Of a stretch of 18,667 nt of DNA, positions 13,865-18,667 are shown one piece after another. Every line of letters starts with the position of its first letter. Positions within the stretch are counted from its first letter, which is position 1. A program made the translations under genes and the position numbers. The notes beneath the pieces were generated by a model that saw only the letters and a program-made list of their open reading frames with translations, was not told the DNA's origin and did not search any database. The DNA comes from an uncultured Oscillospiraceae bacterium (GTDB taxonomy: Bacteria > Bacillota > Clostridia > Oscillospirales > Ruminococcaceae), in assembly GCA_958448395.1 (NCBI GenBank), contig CAUDDP010000042.1:1-18667 (forward strand), given 5' to 3'.

Positions 13865-15063
13865 AACGGCAGACGGCAGAAAAACGAGGTCTGTGGGGGC
13901 AGGTATTTGGGGTTGTCCGAATCTCTGCACAGGGCGGCAAACTGTATGCCTTTCTCAATGCCATGCGAGAACAGCATATTCGCTGTTATGGGCAACATTG
14001 CAACAAAGAAATCGCACATGGCATCATCTATGGAAAAGACTGCAAGAAAATGCGAAAACTGGCAGAAAAATATCACGTCACCGTGCAGGAATTCCCCTGT
14101 TTCACCGTCTATGAACTGCTGCACCGGTATCGGTTTCGGTTTGGCATTCCTATTGGCATTCTGGTTGCAGCTTTCTTTCTCATTTACTGCTGCAATGTGG
14201 TCATGCTCATTGAAGTGCAGGGCAACGAGCATATTTCCGATGAAAAAATTCTGGCGATACTGGAGGAATGCGGTGTACAAACCGGTACCTTTATGGGAAA
14301 CGTACCCTTCCGCATCTGTGAGCACAAGTTGCGTGCCAATATACCGGAACTTTGCCGGGTGTCTATGCGACATACAGGCAACCGGTTGGTAGTAGAAGTC
14401 ACAGAAACGCCGGAGGAAGTTGCACCACTGGAGAAACGAGTCCCCTGCAATATTGTTGCCGCCTATCGTGCAGAAATTACATCTGTGACAGTACGAAGCG
14501 GACAACTTCTTTGTCTGGTCGGAGAACCAGTAGAAAAAGGGGCACTGCTGGTCAGTGGTGTACAGGCAGATGAACAGGGAAATATTCGTCTTCATCATGC
14601 CATGGCAGATATTGAAGGCATTTATACCATAGAGGAAACCTTTACCTGTCCCTATGAACAAATCATTCGCACCAGTTCCGGGCAGGAACAGACCAAATCC
14701 TATCTGGACTTTTTTACTTTGCAAATTCCATTGTCAAAGTCTTACATTCCCTATCAAGACTATCAGCTTTCAGAAGAACGTACGCCTCTGACAATATTTG
14801 GTGCAGAGATTCCCATTGCGGTCTGTCGGGAAACTTGCAGTGAATACACAGAAACCGTACTGCAATTTACCCCGGAAGAAGCGAAGCTGGACTTAGAACA
14901 GCAAATGCAGCGGTATGTCATGAACTTTCTCAAAGACACCGAAATTTTAGAACAGCAGGTCACCTATACAGAAAAAGAGACGGCACTCAGTTGTACCGTC
15001 TCCTATACCCTAAAGGGGGAAATTGGTGTGCAGCAGGAGGTATTTTCAAAAGCAGAAAAATAA
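13861..15063 (+). CDS. yqfD: Sporulation protein YqfD
   Basis: The product has 400 residues, close to the usual length. The N-terminal soluble region (1-92, GLWGQVFGVVRISAQGG near the start) is followed by one membrane span, about 95-116 (FGIPIGILVAAFFLIYCCNV). Then comes a larger domain with IEVQGNEHISDEKILAIL (117-134), typical of a POTRA/FtsQ-like start, and a C-terminal part with EEAKLDLEQQM. Family members are mother-cell membrane proteins needed at about stage IV of sporulation. The ATG overlaps the yqfC stop and has AGGGGG 9 bases upstream. A hairpin lies just after its stop, shared with the converging rpoD gene. Confidence 0.9.
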   Translation: MKRQTAEKRGLWGQVFGVVRISAQGGKLYAFLNAMREQHIRCYGQHCNKEIAHGIIYGKDCKKMRKLAEKYHVTVQEFPCFTVYELLHRYRFRFGIPIGILVAAFFLIYCCNVVMLIEVQGNEHISDEKILAILEECGVQTGTFMGNVPFRICEHKLRANIPELCRVSMRHTGNRLVVEVTETPEEVAPLEKRVPCNIVAAYRAEITSVTVRSGQLLCLVGEPVEKGALLVSGVQADEQGNIRLHHAMADIEGIYTIEETFTCPYEQIIRTSSGQEQTKSYLDFFTLQIPLSKSYIPYQDYQLSEERTPLTIFGAEIPIAVCRETCSEYTETVLQFTPEEAKLDLEQQMQRYVMNFLKDTEILEQQVTYTEKETALSCTVSYTLKGEIGVQQEVFSKAEK

Positions 15064-15064
15064 G

Positions 15065-15097
15065 ATAAAAATCAGCCCCGTGAGAACCACAGGGCTG
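15065..15097 (-). terminator. Terminator shared by the converging rpoD and yqfD units
   Basis: CAGCCC (15073-15078) pairs with GGGCTG (15092-15097), extended inward by GTG/CAC after one mismatch. On the minus strand the hairpin is followed by ATTTTTATC, a usable T tail for rpoD. On the plus strand it is followed by TTGCTATC, a weak tail for yqfD. Confidence 0.65.
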
Positions 15098-15179
15098 TTG
15101 CTATCCCATTCTGAGATAGAAAATTTCATACATTTCATTTGACATGTCCAAAAGATTCCGCCTTATGTAGCAGAACCCA

Positions 15180-16256
15180 TCAGTCCAGAAAATCTTTTAC
15201 CTTTTTACTTCTGCTCGGATGCCGCAGTTTCCGAAGTGCCTTGGCTTCAATCTGCCGAATGCGTTCTCTAGTGACATCAAATTCCTTGCCCACTTCCTCC
15301 AATGTCCGGGAACGTCCATCTTCCAAACCGAACCGCAGCTTCAATACCTTTGCTTCCCGTTCTGTCAGGGTAGAAAGTACTTCATTCAACTGTTCCTTCA
15401 AAAGCATCAAAGAAGCAGCATCTGCCGGTGCTGGGGCATCATCATCCGGAATAAAGTCACCAAGGTGACTGTCCTCTTCCTCTCCGATTGGTGTTTCCAG
15501 CGAAACCGGATCCTGTGCAATTCGCATGATTTCTCTTACCCGCTCTGCCGGCATATTCAACTTTTCCGCAATCTCCTCCGCAGAGGGATCATGACCGGTT
15601 TCATGCAGCAGCTGACTGGAAACTTTTTTTACTTTGGAAATTGTCTCTACCATGTGCACTGGAATTCGAATTGTCCTTGCCTGATCGGCAATTGCACGGG
15701 TAATTGCCTGCCGAATCCACCATGTTGCATAGGTAGAGAACTTGAATCCCTTTGTATAATCAAACTTCTCTACTGCTTTTAGCAGACCGAGATTGCCTTC
15801 CTGAATCAAGTCCAGAAACTGCATACCCCGTCCCACATACTTCTTGGCAATGCTGACAACCAGACGGAGATTGGCCTCCGACAGACGATTTTTCGCTTTT
15901 GTATCTCCCTTTGCCATCCGCATTGCCAGTTCTGTTTCTTCATCAGAAGACAACAATGGCACTCGACCGATTTCTTTCAGATAGACCTTGACCGGATCGT
16001 CAATGGCAATGCCCTCTGTGGAAAGTGCCATCTCCAAATCGTCCACCAAATCTACTTCACTGCCCTTACTGGTCAGTTCCGGTACCGTATCATCAATGAT
16101 TTCGATGTTGAGCCGGTCACAGGTGTCATAAAAAGAGTTCAGCTGGTCTGCGTCAAAGTCCAGTTCTTCCAGTGCATCACTGATTTCCTTTGTCGTCAGT
16201 TTTCCTGTTGATTTGCCTCGTTCCATCAATTTTTCAATGGTCGTTTTTCCTTCCAT
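15180..16256 (-). CDS. rpoD: Primary sigma factor RpoD (SigA)
   Basis: The product has 358 residues, typical of Firmicute sigma-A with a short region 1.1. Region 1.2 includes DPVKVYLKEIGRVPLLS (87-103). Region 2 includes NLRLVVSIAKKYVGRGMQF and YTKGFKFSTYATWWIRQAI (about 129-185, the -10 contact helix). Region 3 spans about 200-278 and region 4 ends with RTLEEVGKEFDVTRERIRQ (318-336), the -35 contact helix. The N-terminal region is acidic. The ATG at 16256 has GAGG 4 bases upstream. It lies 36 bases downstream of dnaG as in the classical macromolecular synthesis operon, here without rpsU in front. Confidence 0.98.
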   Translation of the reverse strand: MEGKTTIEKLMERGKSTGKLTTKEISDALEELDFDADQLNSFYDTCDRLNIEIIDDTVPELTSKGSEVDLVDDLEMALSTEGIAIDDPVKVYLKEIGRVPLLSSDEETELAMRMAKGDTKAKNRLSEANLRLVVSIAKKYVGRGMQFLDLIQEGNLGLLKAVEKFDYTKGFKFSTYATWWIRQAITRAIADQARTIRIPVHMVETISKVKKVSSQLLHETGHDPSAEEIAEKLNMPAERVREIMRIAQDPVSLETPIGEEEDSHLGDFIPDDDAPAPADAASLMLLKEQLNEVLSTLTEREAKVLKLRFGLEDGRSRTLEEVGKEFDVTRERIRQIEAKALRKLRHPSRSKKVKDFLD

Positions 16257-16292
16257 GATTCCTCGTTCCTTTCCAAGGCGGACAATGCCGCA

Positions 16293-18044
16293 TCATTGCC
16301 ATGCTTGATTTTTCTTTATTTTTTGTGCAACCAACTTGCGTAGGTCATCATCCGTTTCCGGTGTAGAAGCCGTATCGGTTTGCAGCAGCTGAATGCAGTC
16401 CATAACCTCCTGCATACTGGTTGGACAAGTCTGTTTTAAGTTGAGTAACCGGCTGATCGTGCCCATCTCTTCCGGTGAAAATACCATACCAAGTGCAGAA
16501 ATCGAACAGTCTGCCTCCTGCTGACTTCGCTCCTGTAAGGTACAAAATAGCTTTCGATAAAACGGGACAGAAAACTGCTCCGCCTGCACTTGTGCTGCAA
16601 TCGAAGAGATTTGCTCTGGCTGCGACAGCAGATAACAAAGTACTCGTTCCTGTGCCTTCACGGTTCTGGAGCAAACCGCCGGCATTCCGTTCTGCACCGG
16701 TGTCAGCTGCTGTGCAGCTATCGTATGCTCCATCATATTGCTGAACTCTTTTTTCTTCTGCATCTCATATCGTTTTTTCTGCTTTCGCTGTACGTTCAAA
16801 CGCAGCACATCAGCGGAAATATTACATTTCTCTGCGGTTCGCATCAAGTATACATCCCGTGTGACCGGATCGGAAATCTGTACCAGAACCTCTGTTGCCC
16901 GCTGTAACAGCGTTGCCCGGTCACTCTCCGTTTGTAAATTCAATCCAATTTCGCATCGGTCAAGCTGAAAATTGATGGCATCGTCTGCCCCCTCCAGCAG
17001 CATCCGAAATCGTTCTGCCCCAAATTTTTTAATATATTCATCTGGATCCTTTGCCCCCTTCATCCGAAGCACTTTCGTCTGAATGCCCACTTCGCTAAAA
17101 TGCCGCATTGCCTTTTGTGTCGCATTTTGTCCCGCAGCATCGCTGTCATAGGCAATCATTACGGTTTTCGCATACTGGGAAATTTTTCTCGCCTGATCCG
17201 GTGTAATCGCAGTGCCAAGTGTTGCCACGACATTTTCAAAACCTGCCTGATTCACAGCAATTACATCCATATACCCCTCTGCCAGAATCAAGGAGGTGGT
17301 AACGGCATTTTTTGCAAACTGCAAGGAAAACAGATTCTTTCCCTTGTCAAACACCGGTGTCTGGGACGTATTCAGATATTTTGGCTGGCTGTCATCCAGC
17401 ACTCTTCCGCCGAATCCGATGACATTTCCCCGCAAATCCACAATCGGAAATATAACACGATTGCGAAAGGTATCATAAAGCGTTCCCCGTTTGGAGCGAC
17501 GGGCGACATCTGCCAATAATAATTCCTCTTCGGTAAAACCATTTTGCAGCAGATAGTTGGTCAGGGCATCCCAAGTATCCGGTGCAAAGCCCAGTCCGTA
17601 TTTTTTAATCGTCGCTGTTGTCAAACACCGGCTAATAAAATATTGTAACCCTCGTTTATCGCTGCCAGTCAGCATCCGGTAATAAAAATTCGCCGCTGCC
17701 CGGTTTATGGCAAGGATCCGTTTTCGCATTCTGGCCTGTGCGGCATCTGCCTCCTGCTCTGGTACGGTCAGACCGCTCTTCTGTGCCAGCAGCTTCACAG
17801 AATCCATAAAATCCAGATTTTCTATTCGCTGTATAAAAGTAATCACATCACCGCCGGCTCCGCAGCCGAAGCAATAAAAACTTTGTGTATCCGGAAATAT
17901 GGTACAGGACGGTGTCTTTTCCGAATGAAACGGGCAGTTGCAGACAAAAACCCTGCCTCGACGCTTCAAATCCACATAGGAATGTGCAATTTCCTCCAAA
18001 GGACATGCCGATCGCAGCTGTTCCAGAAACACATCCGAGATCAT
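16293..18044 (-). CDS. dnaG: DNA primase
   Basis: The product has 583 residues and makes the RNA primers for replication. The CHC2 zinc domain has C37, H40, C58 and C61 (CPFHSEKTPS, FYCFGCGAGGD). The primase core has RNRVIFPI (194-201) and FGGRVLDDSQPKYLNT (211-226). The TOPRIM residues are E256 (EGYMDV), D300 and D302 (DSDAAG). The C-terminal third, beyond about 420, is the helicase-binding region and is weakly conserved. The ATG at 18044 follows AGGTGA by 6 bases. rpoD follows. A TATAAT on the minus strand (18175-18170) may be its -10, but I find no good -35. Confidence 0.97.
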   Translation of the reverse strand: MISDVFLEQLRSACPLEEIAHSYVDLKRRGRVFVCNCPFHSEKTPSCTIFPDTQSFYCFGCGAGGDVITFIQRIENLDFMDSVKLLAQKSGLTVPEQEADAAQARMRKRILAINRAAANFYYRMLTGSDKRGLQYFISRCLTTATIKKYGLGFAPDTWDALTNYLLQNGFTEEELLLADVARRSKRGTLYDTFRNRVIFPIVDLRGNVIGFGGRVLDDSQPKYLNTSQTPVFDKGKNLFSLQFAKNAVTTSLILAEGYMDVIAVNQAGFENVVATLGTAITPDQARKISQYAKTVMIAYDSDAAGQNATQKAMRHFSEVGIQTKVLRMKGAKDPDEYIKKFGAERFRMLLEGADDAINFQLDRCEIGLNLQTESDRATLLQRATEVLVQISDPVTRDVYLMRTAEKCNISADVLRLNVQRKQKKRYEMQKKKEFSNMMEHTIAAQQLTPVQNGMPAVCSRTVKAQERVLCYLLSQPEQISSIAAQVQAEQFSVPFYRKLFCTLQERSQQEADCSISALGMVFSPEEMGTISRLLNLKQTCPTSMQEVMDCIQLLQTDTASTPETDDDLRKLVAQKIKKNQAWQ

Positions 18045-18252
18045 CTACCGTCACCTACCTTCAATGTTTCGTACAAATAATACGGTATATAAATGGATTC
18101 CATCGCCGTCACACATGCCGGAAATCGTATCACAGAAACAGAATACCGGTCAAATTGTTTTGCAGCAGGATTATAGTATACGTCAGAAAACAGAAAGGTA
18201 TGCAGCAATCCCTGTGCCTGCAAGCATCCCTCTGCAATCGCCGCCCTGCCTG

Positions 18253-18509
18253 TGACAGGCGAGGGGACAAGCAGGCATGACAACCAGTATGTATACGTAT
18301 CTATGTGTACAGCCTACTATATACCTTTATTTATATAAAATAAACGAATAGGGAAATGCTTGTCACACTTGTCCGCAAACGGGATTTCTGTCCGAAATTT
18401 CGGCTTTTTTCGTGTTGACAAGCAGGATGACAGGAAGTGTGACACAACTTTTCCTGTCAGGAAATAAGCTGGAAATTTAATACAATTCCTGTGACAACTT
18501 TTCTTGTCC
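18253..18509. repeat. Cluster of TGACA/TGTCA motifs
   Basis: TGACA or its complement TGTCA begins at 18253, 18278, 18361, 18416, 18428, 18440, 18455 and 18492, eight times in about 245 bases, where fewer than one is expected by chance. Longer direct repeats include them: GACAAGCAGG then ATGACA occurs at 18264-18282 (with one extra base) and at 18417-18432, and GTGACA then ACTTTTC then TGTC occurs at 18439-18458 (with an extra CA) and at 18491-18508. The arrangement is both direct and inverted. This resembles an array of binding sites or a degenerated repeat, not coding sequence. Confidence 0.6.
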
Positions 18510-18562
18510 ACGGATACCGGTCTCACCTCCGCCGGCAGAATCGCTTCGCTCTCTGCCTGTGT

Positions 18563-18659
18563 CCGCTGTCCGCCGTTGTACGTTGTACAAACTTGCAGTC
18601 TTGTTCCTCTGCATTTCTGTATTCTGTATCGTTTTGTTATTTTAGAAGGCGGACAGCGG
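18563..18659. repeat. 12-bp perfect inverted repeat at the right edge
   Basis: CCGCTGTCCGCC (18563-18574) and GGCGGACAGCGG (18648-18659) are exact reverse complements 73 bases apart. A 15-base palindrome, TTGTAC-GTT-GTACAA (18576-18590), lies inside next to the left arm. The window ends 8 bases later, so what it belongs to cannot be seen. Confidence 0.5.
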
Positions 18660-18667
18660 CAGCTTGT

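Larger units (their letters stand above)
18045..18667. other. Gene-free region upstream of dnaG
   Basis: I find no convincing gene in these 620 bases. They hold a possible dnaG -10 (TATAAT, 18175-18170 on the minus strand), the TGACA/TGTCA cluster (18253-18509), a palindrome CCGAAATTTCGG (18392-18403) followed by CTTTTTT that could be a weak plus-strand terminator, a TTGTAC-GTT-GTACAA palindrome (18576-18590), a GGCAGA/TCTGCC hairpin (18534-18557) and a 12-bp inverted repeat at the right edge. A gene may begin or end just outside the window. Confidence 0.6.

Noticed and set aside
13786..14724. A 312-codon minus-strand ORF opposite yqfC-yqfD.
   Set aside because: It mirrors yqfD codons, has no recognisable domain and lacks a promoter or ribosome binding site.
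18041..18283. An 80-codon minus-strand ORF ending in an ATGA overlap with dnaG, as in translational coupling.
   Set aside because: It starts at a TTG with no ribosome binding site, contains a TATAAT likely used by dnaG, runs into the TGACA repeat region and resembles no family. The overlap is probably chance.

Overview
The window looks like the chromosome of a spore-forming, anaerobic, plant-fibre-degrading Firmicute. Oscillospiraceae/Ruminococcus is the most likely placement. The pointers are a secreted GH5 glycosidase ending in a type I dockerin, which marks a cellulosome component, a set of sporulation genes (an alpha/beta SASP, a YlbJ-like protein, YqfC and YqfD), a dnaG-rpoD pair without rpsU, and several clean sigma-A promoters and AGGAGG-type ribosome binding sites. 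The genus is an inference; no rRNA is present.

Left part (1-4930). The window opens on the last 23 bases of a tRNA with its encoded CCA, followed by a strong terminator. Next is a 91-residue protein carrying the C-terminal glycyl-radical signature of class III ribonucleotide reductase (NrdD) without the rest of the enzyme. It has a strong promoter and an upstream palindrome that matches a Fur-family box. A SASP gene, a 270-bp hairpin-rich element with inverted ends, and an M-domain-less ClpC-type AAA+ unfoldase follow on the minus strand. Facing the unfoldase are a 45-residue Cys/Gly-rich membrane peptide and two tiny genes, each with its own near-consensus sigma-A promoter. A small membrane protein of unknown function closes this part.

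Middle (4940-12230). A minus-strand transcription unit runs trmB, then a 1094-residue GH59-like (galactocerebrosidase family) protein with no signal peptide, then a 167-residue protein possibly of DcrB/PsbP type. A second minus-strand unit starts at a consensus promoter and reads the dockerin-bearing GH5 enzyme and then a dCMP deaminase (comEB). It ends at a strong terminator. A single copy of the repeat motif from the 1048-1317 element lies upstream of the GH5 gene.

Right part (12300-18667). A ylbJ-like sporulation membrane protein gene (minus) is divergent from yqfC-yqfD (plus, ATGA overlap). These converge on the dnaG-rpoD operon (minus) at a hairpin terminator. The last 620 bases, upstream of dnaG, have no convincing gene. 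They hold a dense cluster of TGACA/TGTCA motifs and several inverted repeats.

The points most worth following up are the stand-alone glycyl-radical protein with its Fur-like box, the multi-hairpin element with a second copy of its core 11 kb away, the leaderless GH59-like protein, and the TGACA cluster beside dnaG. I see no CRISPR array, no transposase and no intact mobile element.
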